Origin: Lachnospiraceae bacterium
Lineage (GTDB): Bacteria; Bacillota; Clostridia; Lachnospirales; Lachnospiraceae
DNA length: 64,000 nt
Direction of reading: 5' to 3'
Assembly: GCA_017482205.1 (NCBI GenBank)
Contig: JAFUNK010000021.1
Location: forward strand, 62,001 to 126,000
In this document: piece by piece, positions 39,980 through 49,298 of the stretch
How positions within the stretch are numbered: position 1 is the first letter of the stretch
Layout: each line of letters starts with the position of its first letter
The notes under the pieces: model-generated
Told to the model about the DNA's origin: nothing
The model's database searches: none
What the model saw: only the letters and a program-made list of their open reading frames with translations
Translations under genes and position numbers: made by a program

Positions 39980-41149
39980 TTATTTTTTAGCTAAAATACC
40001 ACTTTCTGCAATGGCTTTTACCGCTGCTTCAATTGTTTCAACAGGAAGAGTCAGTGCAAATCTTACATAACCTTTTCCCTTTTCTCCGAAGCTGCTTCCC
40101 GGGGTACAAAGCACTCCGGTTTCCTTTAAAAGCTCCATAACAAATTCCATGTCATCGCTAAAACCTTCCGGAATCTTTGCCCATGCAAACATGGTTCCTT
40201 CGCTTCTGGGAACTTTCCAGCCGATTGCGGTAAGTCCGTCACAAAGTGCATTTCTTCTTTCTTCATACTTTTTACACTGTTCTTTTACCATATCATCCGG
40301 TCCTGTCAGTGCTGCAATAGCACCATACTGTACCGGCAGGAATGTACCGTAATCAATCTGGGAACGCAGTTTCTTAAAGTTTGCTACCACTTCTTTATTT
40401 CCCACCATAAAGCCCATTCTGGCACCGGTGTAATTAAAGGACTTGGATAAAGAATAGAACTCCACACAGACCTCTTTTGCTCCGGGAATGGATAAAATAG
40501 AGATACCTTCCCTGCCGTCATAAATAATATCCGAGTATGCATTATCGTGGATAATCAGAATATCATTTTTCTTCGCCCATGGAATCAATTCTTCATAAAA
40601 AGATTTTGGTGCACATTTACAAATGGGATTGAGGGGATAGGATACAATCATGCATTTTGCCTTGTTTCCGTATTTTTCTTCAATCTCTTTTAAATCCGGT
40701 AAATAATCCTTTTCAGGTACTAAATCATAGGTCGCAGTCTTAGCACCGGCTAAAAAAGGTCCGATTGCAAAAATAGGATAGCCGGGGTCCGGCACCAGTA
40801 CAATATCTCCCTCATCAAACATGGACAGTCCTACATGGGAAATCCCCTCCTGTGAACCGTATACACTCATAATCTCGTCTTTTTCAAGAGTCACACCGTA
40901 GCGATACTTAAAACGGCTCTGCACCGCTTCTGTCAACTCTGGCAAATCTGCCAATGCATATTTATAATTCTCCGGTTTCTTTGCTGCTTCCACCAATGCC
41001 TCTATAATGTGGGGTGCCGGTTCAAAATCGGGCGTTCCCACAGAGAGGTTGTATACCTTCTTTCCCTGTTTTTCCACTTCATTCTTTTTGTCGTTTAACA
41101 TCTGGAAAATACCGCTTTCCAGTGCTTTCATTCTCTTTGCTGCCTGCAT
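39980..41149 (-). CDS. class I/II PLP aminotransferase (LL-DAP aminotransferase-like)
   Basis: 389 residues. PLP lysine in FYSLSKSFNYTGARMGFMVG (about residue 235), with YPLNPICKCAPKSFYEEL and DNAYSDIIYDG. The N-terminus (NLSVGTPDFEPAPHIIEAL) is typical of the fold-type I aspartate aminotransferase family; the DapL/AspC/AlaA subgroup cannot be set from sequence alone. Single gene on the minus strand. Confidence 0.85.
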   Translation of the reverse strand: MQAAKRMKALESGIFQMLNDKKNEVEKQGKKVYNLSVGTPDFEPAPHIIEALVEAAKKPENYKYALADLPELTEAVQSRFKYRYGVTLEKDEIMSVYGSQEGISHVGLSMFDEGDIVLVPDPGYPIFAIGPFLAGAKTATYDLVPEKDYLPDLKEIEEKYGNKAKCMIVSYPLNPICKCAPKSFYEELIPWAKKNDILIIHDNAYSDIIYDGREGISILSIPGAKEVCVEFYSLSKSFNYTGARMGFMVGNKEVVANFKKLRSQIDYGTFLPVQYGAIAALTGPDDMVKEQCKKYEERRNALCDGLTAIGWKVPRSEGTMFAWAKIPEGFSDDMEFVMELLKETGVLCTPGSSFGEKGKGYVRFALTLPVETIEAAVKAIAESGILAKK

Positions 41150-41234
41150 GTCAGTTCCTTCTTTCCATATGTTTATTTGTTGTTATTGTCTATATAGTTA
41201 TAAATAACAGGTTATTTATAATTCACAATCATCA

Positions 41235-42227
41235 TTATAATTTATTATTTGTATGTATAATTTGATTTAACCAGTCTATATACTGCTCACGGACTATAAC
41301 GGGAGATACTATGGTCGCACCGCTGCCTAAGCCTGCCAGCCACCCGAAAAACTGACGGCTGACTGCCGCCCTTATCCGCACGTGAAAGCTTCCGTCCTCT
41401 TGTTTGCGGATATCGGTTTCACGCCCGAAACGGTCTATGATAACCCCTATCAAATCACTGTCAATCCGAAGGGTTACTATCTCTTCTTCTCCGCCGTACA
41501 TTCCGAAGGTCTGCTTGGTATATTCCGCAGGGTTCCTTTTTTCAAATACATCCTTACCTTCTCGTGCCTTTTTCGTCAGCAAAACCTCTCCCATCTTGTC
41601 CACGCGGTAATGCTTAATAATACCGGCTTTGCTGTCATAAGCCGCAAGATAATAGTTTTCGTCTTCCCATATCAGTGCCCACGGACTCACTTCATATTTA
41701 CTGCCGCCTTTACGGGGCTTTAATTCCTTATTGCCGTTCCATTCCAGATATGTGAACGAAATGCGTACATTATTGTCTATGGCATTGTAAATGCTGTCCA
41801 CATTATAATAAATTCTTTCGTTTTCCGTTTTGACACGGCCTGCCACATAAACCTGACGTTGTAATTGTCCCGCCTGATATTTGCTGACCATTTTTTCCAG
41901 TTTCTTAATCAGCTCTCTGGATTTTTTAACTGTCATAAAGCGGGATGCCTGTACTGCATCTACCAAGAGCTTTAATTCCGCCAGTTCAAAATCCCTGCTT
42001 GCCAGATAATAACCGCCATTTTTACCTCTTTTCAGTACAATATCATACCCGTAATAAATCAAACATTCTATATCATCATAGATACTTTTTCTTTCTGCAC
42101 CAATATCGTTTTCTGCCAGCCTGTCTATAATTTCCTGTGTGCTCAACATATGATTTTCATCCGTATGTTCTTCCAGCATCCGTACAATATGAAACAATTT
42201 CAGTTTCTGATTTACCGACTTTGCCAT
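41235..42227 (-). CDS. WYL-domain transcriptional regulator
   Basis: 330 residues. N-terminal winged helix (LKLFHIVRMLEEHTDENHMLSTQEIIDRLAEN...SIYDDIECL), then a WYL domain (VRISFTYLEWNGNKELKPRKGGSKYEVSPWALIWEDENYYLAAYD) and a C-terminal WCX extension. WYL proteins regulate genes in response to nucleic acid or nucleotide ligands. It directly follows the HAD phosphatase gene, with the start and stop one base apart, so they are co-expressed. Confidence 0.88.
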   Translation of the reverse strand: MAKSVNQKLKLFHIVRMLEEHTDENHMLSTQEIIDRLAENDIGAERKSIYDDIECLIYYGYDIVLKRGKNGGYYLASRDFELAELKLLVDAVQASRFMTVKKSRELIKKLEKMVSKYQAGQLQRQVYVAGRVKTENERIYYNVDSIYNAIDNNVRISFTYLEWNGNKELKPRKGGSKYEVSPWALIWEDENYYLAAYDSKAGIIKHYRVDKMGEVLLTKKAREGKDVFEKRNPAEYTKQTFGMYGGEEEIVTLRIDSDLIGVIIDRFGRETDIRKQEDGSFHVRIRAAVSRQFFGWLAGLGSGATIVSPVIVREQYIDWLNQIIHTNNKL

Positions 42228-42917
42228 TTACCCCTCCACAATCCGTATTACATCCTTCAAATCATAGATGACATAATCCGTTATCACACCCAGTTCGTTT
42301 ATTTCGCCTTTAGGATTGTACCAGCAGGTATCAATTCCGGCATTGTTACCGCCTCTGATATCACTGCTTAAAGAATCGCCTACAATCAGTATCCGCTCTC
42401 TTTCCACTTCAGGCATTTTCTCAAATACCCTGTCAAAAAACGCTTTCTGGGGCTTCGGTGCTCCCAACTGCTCTGAAATAAAAATATCCTCCATAATATC
42501 AAAAAAACCGGCTCTTTTAAGCTTGGACATCTGTGGTGCAGTCACACCATTTGTCACCACAAACTGCCTTACACGTCCCTTTAATGTCTTACATATTTCT
42601 ATGGAATTGTCCATATATTTAAAAATTTCACCCAGATAAGTCTCGTACCGGTTTCGGAATGCATCTACGTCCTCATATCCGATTTCATACTTAGCAAACA
42701 AATCTGTAAATCTTCCGGTTAACAGTTCTGCTTTTGTAACTTCTCCTTTTTCCAGACGTTTCCACCAGCCCTCATTGATAGCCGAATAACTTTCTATCAT
42801 TTCCTCCGTAGCTATTACACCGATTTCTTCCAGACACTTTGATATGGACAATCTCTGTGAATAAGTGAAATCCAACAGAGTACCATCCACATCCCATAGT
42901 ATAACATCGTACCGCAT
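42228..42917 (-). CDS. HAD-family phosphatase (YjjG-like)
   Basis: 229 residues. Motif I VDGTLLDF preceded by LWD (nucleophile Asp8-10 region), motif II VVTNGVT, and motif III/IV LGAPKPQKAFFDRV then IVGDSLSSDIRGGNNAGIDT. YjjG-type pyrimidine nucleotidases remove non-canonical nucleotides; the substrate is inferred. Forms an operon with the WYL regulator. Confidence 0.85.
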   Translation of the reverse strand: MRYDVILWDVDGTLLDFTYSQRLSISKCLEEIGVIATEEMIESYSAINEGWWKRLEKGEVTKAELLTGRFTDLFAKYEIGYEDVDAFRNRYETYLGEIFKYMDNSIEICKTLKGRVRQFVVTNGVTAPQMSKLKRAGFFDIMEDIFISEQLGAPKPQKAFFDRVFEKMPEVERERILIVGDSLSSDIRGGNNAGIDTCWYNPKGEINELGVITDYVIYDLKDVIRIVEG

Positions 42918-43027
42918 AATGACTCCTTTTACCCATATTCTTTAACCGGATATACCGCATGTTTCCTATACGCATGCTCTTTACAAATGATAAAAGGTGC
43001 CGTATGCACGACACCTGCTGAGAATCT

Positions 43028-43183
43028 TTATTGTTGTGGTTCTTCAGTTTCCTGTTCTGCCGCCTGTGAAAGATTTTTCTTTTTGCGCATCACAATCCCT
43101 ACAAAAATGCCGGTTCCCGCAATTGCTGCCATAATCACAAACAAAAGCAGGTAAGATAAAATCGAATTTACAAAAGCTATCAT
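43028..43183 (-). CDS. small membrane protein, 51 residues
   Basis: MIAFVNSILSYLLLFV... with a single long membrane helix (YLLLFVIMAAIAGTGIFVGIV), a basic stretch MRKKKNLSQ and an acidic Gln/Glu tail. AAAGGTGG lies before the start. A hairpin at about 42995-43017 with TTTT follows as terminator. Family not known to me, though such vanishingly small anchored proteins are common in Lachnospiraceae. Confidence 0.6.
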   Translation of the reverse strand: MIAFVNSILSYLLLFVIMAAIAGTGIFVGIVMRKKKNLSQAAEQETEEPQQ

Positions 43184-43246
43184 AGCTAAGCCACCTTTCT
43201 TTACTTATCTTTCACTACCTGATAAAAATCCAATCACTAAATATTA

Positions 43247-43729
43247 TTATACCAGTGCCCCGCCGTCATCGTCAAGCAATATGTCGCCATCTGCTGCCGC
43301 AGTTGCCAGTTTATCGCATCTTTCATTTTCAGGATGTCCGTCATGTCCTTTCACCCATGAAAAAGTAACCTCGTGGGGCTTCATGGCTTCCAATAATCTC
43401 TGCCATAGTTCTACATTTTTAACCGGCTTTTTGGTGCTGGTCTTCCAATTGTTTTTTAGCCATGAGTCCATCCAATGCTGGTTAAACGCATCTGTTACAT
43501 ATTTGGAGTCAGACACCACAAGCACTTCACAGGGCTTTGTCAATGCCTCCAAGCCTACAATGACCGCCATCAGTTCCATACGGTTATTGGTAGTCTTTTT
43601 ATACCCTGCCGAGAACTCTCTTTCGTGCAGGGTCCCTTTAGCGTCTATAAACTGTAATACGGCACCGTAACCGCCCGGTCCTTCCGGATTTCCTCTTGCC
43701 GCACCATCCGTAAACAAAGTTACTTTCAT
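43247..43729 (-). CDS. rnhA: ribonuclease HI
   Basis: 160 residues from the ATG at 43729 (GGGAGG upstream). Catalytic residues in the family positions: Asp in [21 protein letters not shown], Glu in NNRMELMAV, Asp in [12 protein letters not shown] and Asp in [18 protein letters not shown]. Removes RNA from RNA-DNA hybrids. Directly adjacent to the MutS-like gene. Confidence 0.95.
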   Translation of the reverse strand: MKVTLFTDGAARGNPEGPGGYGAVLQFIDAKGTLHEREFSAGYKKTTNNRMELMAVIVGLEALTKPCEVLVVSDSKYVTDAFNQHWMDSWLKNNWKTSTKKPVKNVELWQRLLEAMKPHEVTFSWVKGHDGHPENERCDKLATAAADGDILLDDDGGALV

Positions 43730-43731
43730 TC

Positions 43732-45420
43732 CTATGCCTCCCACTGTCCGGTTTTCATAAATTTTTCTGCCCTATCGTTTGCATTATCAATAATTTTATC
43801 TTCATATCCCATTACGGAAAGCAACTTAATCGCATTTCGCGTAGTTGCCTTACCGGAAAGCAGACGATAATTGAAGCAGACATCACCATCTTTAATTTCT
43901 TCTTCAAAATGATAATTTTCGTACTCGCTTGCAAGCAACTGGGTAAGCTCCACATCATGGGTTGCTGCAAAGCATATTACTTCTTTGCCTGTAAGACTAC
44001 GCAATATCTCTGTGGAGGCGGCAATTCTTTCCACTGTATTAGTTCCCCTTAATACTTCATCCACAAAGCAGAGTACTTTATTTTTACCTTCCGCAACAAT
44101 ATCCAGAATTCGCTTAATAGCACGTATTTCCACGATGTAGTAGCTTTCGCCGCCACTTAAATCATCCCGCAATGCCATAGAAGAACAAATATGGAAATAA
44201 CTGCCTTCGTAGAAATCTGCCAATACGGTATGAATGGTCTGTGCAAAAACGGCATTCAATGCCACCGTTTTTAAGAATGTGGATTTACCGGAGGCATTGG
44301 AACCTGTAAGCAACACCCCTCTCTTGGTAGAAATACTGTTTTTAACAGGATTTTCAATCAAAGGATGATACAATTCTTCTGCTTTCAGTATAGCTTCTTT
44401 TTTTGCATGCAATACAGGTACACAATACTCTCCTGCAACAGATTGTCTGTATGCACCAATAGATATTGCCGCATCAAAATATCCGATTATGGAAAACAGC
44501 ATGTCCACATCATGGGCGTGTTCTCTTACCTGTGCCAGCATGGAATTAAATTTGATTAAATCCAGATGAAAAACCATACGGAAATAATCCAAAATAATAT
44601 CCAGAGGATTACCGGAACCCGACATTCTGCCGGAAGACATCAGCCAGAAAGAACCACTTTTGAAACGGTTCAATCCCTGCTTATGTTTTTTAATAAGCTC
44701 TGCTTCCTCTTTAAATAATTCCTCTTTGGCGGGTAGTACCTGACCTGCTGTTTCTATCAGCTTCATAGCATACACAAAACTGGTAATATAGGTATCTATT
44801 TCATTCTTTTCTTTGAAATAATTGATAATGTTAAATAACATTAGTCCTACCAGACATAAAATACCCATGGAAGGCTCTATAACACAAAATATTATTGCCG
44901 GAATAAATAATATATTAAGCAACCAGTGCTTTAAATTGCTACGCTGTCCCAACATATCCAGATGTTCCAGATAATCATACATGGAAAATCGTCCGGTACG
45001 CCCCAGTTTATGAAGGACAAGCTGCACCTGTATCCGTTCTTCCGTATGCGTGGTAAAATAGGTAATCACATCCTCTAAATGCTGTAATTTCTCCTCCTCA
45101 AAAATAGGGGTACGCAACATATAATACAGCATTTCCTCGCCTGCCGAGGAAAATGTAGAATCTATTCTTTTATATACATCATCCATCCCTAAGTCGTTCC
45201 ATGTAATATCATCTACCTGTTCTTCTTTAGGATGTTTTTCATAATATCTGGGAATAGACGCATACTGTTCGGGCCAGTATTTTTTTTCTTTCCACTCCCC
45301 ATAATGATGACGCAGCCTATAAATCAGCTCTTTCTTTTCCTTATGCTCATCATAAAGCCCTTTAATCAAAAGCAGTGCAACAAAACCTGCCATTGCTACC
45401 GCAAATACTAAATATTCCAT
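43732..45420 (-). CDS. MutS-family protein (MutS-like ATPase, membrane-anchored)
   Basis: 562 residues. N-terminal membrane helix ([20 protein letters not shown]) then MutS core parts, with the ATPase Walker [20 protein letters not shown] near residue 365 and [14 protein letters not shown]. It lacks the MutS mismatch-binding domain I, so it belongs to the short, membrane-bound MutS-like branch of Firmicutes with no repair role established. It lies 3 bp upstream of rnhA. Confidence 0.82.
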   Translation of the reverse strand: MEYLVFAVAMAGFVALLLIKGLYDEHKEKKELIYRLRHHYGEWKEKKYWPEQYASIPRYYEKHPKEEQVDDITWNDLGMDDVYKRIDSTFSSAGEEMLYYMLRTPIFEEEKLQHLEDVITYFTTHTEERIQVQLVLHKLGRTGRFSMYDYLEHLDMLGQRSNLKHWLLNILFIPAIIFCVIEPSMGILCLVGLMLFNIINYFKEKNEIDTYITSFVYAMKLIETAGQVLPAKEELFKEEAELIKKHKQGLNRFKSGSFWLMSSGRMSGSGNPLDIILDYFRMVFHLDLIKFNSMLAQVREHAHDVDMLFSIIGYFDAAISIGAYRQSVAGEYCVPVLHAKKEAILKAEELYHPLIENPVKNSISTKRGVLLTGSNASGKSTFLKTVALNAVFAQTIHTVLADFYEGSYFHICSSMALRDDLSGGESYYIVEIRAIKRILDIVAEGKNKVLCFVDEVLRGTNTVERIAASTEILRSLTGKEVICFAATHDVELTQLLASEYENYHFEEEIKDGDVCFNYRLLSGKATTRNAIKLLSVMGYEDKIIDNANDRAEKFMKTGQWEA

Positions 45421-45478
45421 CTATCTTTCCTTACTGCATATATACAGTTTAACCCTTTCTTTTTGCAGAATTGTTTTT

Positions 45479-46822
45479 CTAGTGCATGAGTCTTTTTACA
45501 ATCTTATCGGTTTCTTTATATATGCCCGCCGGCTCTTCTCCTACATAATACTTGCCCTCCATATACAGTATCCGTCCGCCAATCATTGTCATCTTTACAT
45601 TCTGTTTACTGCCACTGTATACAATATTTTTACCGATATTGTGAAGGGGCCGCATATTAGGCTGTTTTAAATCAATCATAATAATATCAGCAAACTTCCC
45701 TTCTGCCAGTACATCAGCATCTTTCAGCCGCATTGCCCGTGCCCCGTTTACCGTTGCCATCTTTAATACTTCCATGGCATCCACACAGGCTGCATCCTTT
45801 TCTCTGAGTTTTGCAAGTCCCGTTACCAAGAACATTTCCCTGAACATGTCCAGACAATTGTTGCTGGCCGCACCATCCGTACCGATGGCAACCGGAATGT
45901 TTTTATCCAGATAAGAGGCTATAGGTGCAATTCCACTTGCCAGCTTGGTATTGGAGCCGGGATTGGTAATCACATACATCCTTCTCTTTGCCAGTACATT
46001 CTTATCATCTTCTGTCATATGTACGCAGTGATAGCCTCCGCCCCCATACCGGAACATCCCTAGAGAATCTAAAAACATAATCGGTGTCATACCATAACGT
46101 TTCTTACACTCCGCCACTTCCGCAGCCGTTTCATTCATATGGGCATAGACCGGTGCTTTTAATTTCTGTGCAAGAGAAGCCACCTGTGTCAAAAGCTGTT
46201 TCGAACATGTATATTCCGCATGAAAGCCCAATTGATAGGAAATCAATGGGGATGTATGGTTCCATTCATCATACTCTTCAGCCATTTGCTTCACGGAAGA
46301 TGTAAAATTATTAAGCCCGCTTGTCAATACGCAACGCATCCCCATGTCCATACATGCCTGTGCCGTTGCCGCAGGCTTTATATACATATCAAATATCGAT
46401 GTAACTCCGCCTGACAGATACTCTAAAATTGCCAGTTTTACAAAATGATAAATATCCTCTGATGTAAGTTTCTCTTCCATGGGAAAAATCTTTTCTTCCA
46501 GCCACTGTTTCAGGGGCAAATCGTCCGCATAGGAACGGAACGCCGTCATACCGGAATGGGTATGGGCATTCTTAAATCCCGGCATAAGGAGATTGCCCTC
46601 GCAGTCGATTTCCTTATCCCAAGTAACATTATCCTTTTCAACCGTTTCCTTTTCTTCCCGGTGTTCTTCCCCGGCTGGCATGTTCTCTTTACAGTCCTCT
46701 GTCGTGCTGCCATATTCTCCCACATAGATAATCCGGTCACCCTGAATGTGTATTTCCCCTTCAAAGATTTCTCTGTCCTCTTCCATAGTCAGAATCTTTG
46801 CATTGTATAATCTTATATTCAT
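45479..46822 (-). CDS. mtaD: amidohydrolase, SAH/MTA deaminase-like
   Basis: 447 residues. MPGFKNAHTHSGMTAFRSYADDLPLKQWL gives the metal-binding HxH; YHCVHMTEDD, then AIGTDGAASNN with the metal Asp, complete the site. This is the pattern of S-adenosylhomocysteine/5'-methylthioadenosine deaminases. It overlaps cdd by 4 bp (ATGA), suiting a purine/pyrimidine salvage operon with the PNP gene nearby. A 30-residue charged loop near residue 40-65 is unusual. Confidence 0.85.
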   Translation of the reverse strand: MNIRLYNAKILTMEEDREIFEGEIHIQGDRIIYVGEYGSTTEDCKENMPAGEEHREEKETVEKDNVTWDKEIDCEGNLLMPGFKNAHTHSGMTAFRSYADDLPLKQWLEEKIFPMEEKLTSEDIYHFVKLAILEYLSGGVTSIFDMYIKPAATAQACMDMGMRCVLTSGLNNFTSSVKQMAEEYDEWNHTSPLISYQLGFHAEYTCSKQLLTQVASLAQKLKAPVYAHMNETAAEVAECKKRYGMTPIMFLDSLGMFRYGGGGYHCVHMTEDDKNVLAKRRMYVITNPGSNTKLASGIAPIASYLDKNIPVAIGTDGAASNNCLDMFREMFLVTGLAKLREKDAACVDAMEVLKMATVNGARAMRLKDADVLAEGKFADIIMIDLKQPNMRPLHNIGKNIVYSGSKQNVKMTMIGGRILYMEGKYYVGEEPAGIYKETDKIVKRLMH

Positions 46823-47244
46823 GTAAGATTGTCACCTCCAAAACCATGCGGTAATAGCTCCATTAACGTATGCTCTTCAAATTCCCCGTTTGTTTTTACT
46901 ACAAATATTTTAAACTCTTTCTCGCAAAACTCCTGCATTACCTGTCGGCAGATACCGCAGGGATATGCATATTCCTGCGTCTCCTCACCTGCTTTTCCAC
47001 CCGCTATGGCAATTGCTGTAAATTCTCTTTCTCCTTCACTTACCGCTTTAAAAAAAGCCGTGCGCTCTGCACAGTTAGTAGCACCAAAAGAAGCATTTTC
47101 AATATTACAGCCCAAATAAACTTTTCCTGCTTTGGTAAGCAGTGCCGCCCCTACCGCATAGCCGGAATAAGGGGTATAAGCTGCCTTTCTGGCTTCTAAA
47201 GCCTTATTTATCAATTCTGTTCTTATGGTGTCGTTCACTTTCAT
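46819..47244 (-). CDS. cdd: cytidine deaminase
   Basis: 141 residues. TPYSGYAVGAALLT, then NIENASFGATNCAERTAFFKAVS with the first zinc Cys and catalytic Glu, and PCGICRQVMQEF with the other zinc cysteines: CxE and PCxxC of the tetrameric enzyme. Converts cytidine/deoxycytidine to uridine/deoxyuridine. Translationally coupled with the deaminase after it. Confidence 0.94.
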   Translation of the reverse strand: MKVNDTIRTELINKALEARKAAYTPYSGYAVGAALLTKAGKVYLGCNIENASFGATNCAERTAFFKAVSEGEREFTAIAIAGGKAGEETQEYAYPCGICRQVMQEFCEKEFKIFVVKTNGEFEEHTLMELLPHGFGGDNLT

Positions 47245-47310
47245 GTATCCTCACATTCTGCCTTGCCGTTGGCACATTAACAGTAATTTTTTGCGTTTCT
47301 ACACAAATAT

Positions 47311-47778
47311 TTATTGACTAATCTCTCTTAAAAGCTTTTCTGTTTTATATTTCATTAGTATTGCAATTCCCCAAACCAATCCACCGCTGACTATTGTTGT
47401 AAGATGTTCTGTAATGGTGGTTGCAAATAATTTTGTCATTGTCAACGTAATAAGTATCCCACATGCGAGCAGCACATTGCTCAGCATATACAACCAATCC
47501 AGTTCTTTTTTAGTCACCGCAATTGACAGTACATTTTTCTCGTTTTGCTCTATTATTTTCTCCTGTTCCAATCTCTCTCCCGCTATCAATTCGCTTATTG
47601 TAATACCAAGACAATCGCACAGCGGCTCAAACAGGGACACATCCGGCATAGTCCGACCATTTTCCCATCTGGAAACAGACTTATTGCTTACTCCCAGAAC
47701 CTCTGCCACTTCTTCTTGGGTCATATTTTTTTCTCTTCTGCAGCAGGAGATAAATTTTCCTATTTTTTCCTGATTCAT
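47311..47778 (-). CDS. XRE regulator with two C-terminal membrane helices
   Basis: 155 residues from the ATG at 47778 (GGAAGGAG upstream). HTH: QEKIGKFISCCRREKNMTQEEVAEVLGVSNKSVSRWENG-type N-terminus (residues 3-60), then a linker and two membrane helices (LLACGILITLTMTKLF and GLVWGIAILMKY). Typical of the membrane-anchored XRE regulators of Clostridia that sense envelope or small molecules. Targets unknown. Confidence 0.82.
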   Translation of the reverse strand: MNQEKIGKFISCCRREKNMTQEEVAEVLGVSNKSVSRWENGRTMPDVSLFEPLCDCLGITISELIAGERLEQEKIIEQNEKNVLSIAVTKKELDWLYMLSNVLLACGILITLTMTKLFATTITEHLTTIVSGGLVWGIAILMKYKTEKLLREISQ

Positions 47779-47904
47779 ATCCCACACTCCTTCCGGAAAA
47801 AATATAGCAATATTGGGCAACAACGAACAGGACAGATACTGAGAATTCTGTTTTAATGATGATATTATCGCTGATATATATCCCTAAAAATAATATGGAC
47901 AATA

Positions 47905-48234
47905 TTATTCCATCATCTCAATCGTAACATGGTTCCAGCGGTATTTCTCCAAATCTACCCGATTTCCGTTTACCTTAACGCCCTCGTTTTGCAGTAGTTT
48001 AATCTGCTCATTTTCACCGCCGAAGGCAAACGCCTCCGATACCTCTCCCATACGGTTTACCACTCTATGACAGGGAGTATGCTCCGGGTCGGGATTGGCA
48101 TGCAGTGCATACCCTACCACCCTTGCCCACCTGCGGTTACCTGCAAGTGACGCAACCTGTCCATAGGTTGCCACCTTTCCTTTGGGAATCTGCTTTACCA
48201 CATCATAAATCAATTGGAATACGGATTTTTCCAT
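47905..48234 (-). CDS. MGMT-family DNA methyltransferase-like protein
   Basis: 109 residues: only the C-terminal DNA-binding/catalytic domain. KVATYGQVASLAGNRRWARVVGYAL, then the active site TPCHRVVNRMGE, so the Cys needed for alkyl transfer is present (ATL proteins have Trp here). A direct repair O6-alkylguanine role is likely; the short size matches the Ogt-type stand-alone domain of Firmicutes. Confidence 0.82.
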   Translation of the reverse strand: MEKSVFQLIYDVVKQIPKGKVATYGQVASLAGNRRWARVVGYALHANPDPEHTPCHRVVNRMGEVSEAFAFGGENEQIKLLQNEGVKVNGNRVDLEKYRWNHVTIEMME

Positions 48235-48290
48235 GTACTGTCTCCATAGATTTCATCTGTTGCAAAATCTGCATATGTTTTTAGTTCTGC

Positions 48291-49112
48291 CTAAAACTTA
48301 GCGATACTCTCTTTTACCAGTTTTGCAAATAAAGGGGCTGCCTTTGCTGCCGCTTCCTGCACCTCATCATGAGTAAGAGGATTTTCGGTCATGCCTGCTG
48401 CCAGATTGCAGACACAGGAAATACCACATACGCGCATACCCATATGTCTGGCTGCAATGGCCTCTACTGCGGTACTCATACCCACTGCATCACCGCCCAA
48501 TATACGAACCATGCGGACCTCTGCCGCAGATTCAAAGGAAGGTCCTGTCAATTGTAAATAAACACCCTCTTTTAACTCGATGCTATTCTCTTTCGCTGTA
48601 TTTTTAATAGTGTCTCTTAATTTTTTATCATAAATGGTTGTCATATCCGGAAAACGGGTGCCCAGTTCATCTATGTTGGGACCAATCAACGGATTTCTGA
48701 CAAAACAGGATATCTGGTCTGTAATCAACATCAAATCCCCTGCCTTAAAGGCGGCATTTACACCCCCGGAAGCATTGGTTAAAAATAAAATCTCTGCTCC
48801 CAAAAGCTTCATCAGACGTATCGGTAATACCACATCCGAAATATCATACCCTTCGTAATAATGCACTCTGCCCTTCATGCAAACTACCGGCACATTATCT
48901 AAATATCCAAAAATGAACTTACCTGCATGTCCCGGTACAGTAGATATGGGAAATCCTTCGATTTCTTCATAAGACAACTCTGCCTCTATGCGGATATTGT
49001 TTGCAAAATCTCCCAGTCCTGACCCCAAAACCAGTGCTACCCTGGGAACAAAATCTATTTTCTTTCTGACACATTCGTAGCAATGCTGTAATTTCTCATA
49101 TACCTCGTTCAT
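48291..49112 (-). CDS. punA: purine-nucleoside phosphorylase
   Basis: 273 residues. Signature LVLGSGLGDFANNI, then GHAGKFIFGYL, MKGRVHYYEGYDISDVVLPIRLM and LFLTNASGGVNAAFKAGD of the trimeric PNP family, with MSTAVEAIAARHMGM later. Cleaves inosine/guanosine to base and ribose-1-phosphate. With cdd and the deaminase nearby, it supports nucleoside salvage. AAGGAGGG precedes the start. Confidence 0.92.
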   Translation of the reverse strand: MNEVYEKLQHCYECVRKKIDFVPRVALVLGSGLGDFANNIRIEAELSYEEIEGFPISTVPGHAGKFIFGYLDNVPVVCMKGRVHYYEGYDISDVVLPIRLMKLLGAEILFLTNASGGVNAAFKAGDLMLITDQISCFVRNPLIGPNIDELGTRFPDMTTIYDKKLRDTIKNTAKENSIELKEGVYLQLTGPSFESAAEVRMVRILGGDAVGMSTAVEAIAARHMGMRVCGISCVCNLAAGMTENPLTHDEVQEAAAKAAPLFAKLVKESIAKF

Positions 49113-49137
49113 ATAATTCCCTCCTTACAAAATATTA

Positions 49138-49251
49138 GATAATGTCGCCAGACATTATCTGCACCGCACGAAGTGCGTGTGCATCGCGAAGCGCCATACC
49201 ATATATAAAAATATGGTATACTACACCCATGAATGTAGTATACCATATTTT
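49138..49251. repeat. series of hairpins upstream of the PNP gene
   Basis: AGATAATGTC/GACATTATCT, GCAC-CGCAC/GTGCG-GTGC with a TTCG-type loop, then the terminator-like ATATGGTATACTACA/TGTAGTATACCATAT hairpin after spoIVA. The last is a good minus-strand terminator; the first two are a hairpin pair of unknown role. Confidence 0.65.
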
Positions 49252-49298
49252 AGGTTAAAACACAGTGGTTTCATGAAAATTTTATATCTGCTTCGCAA

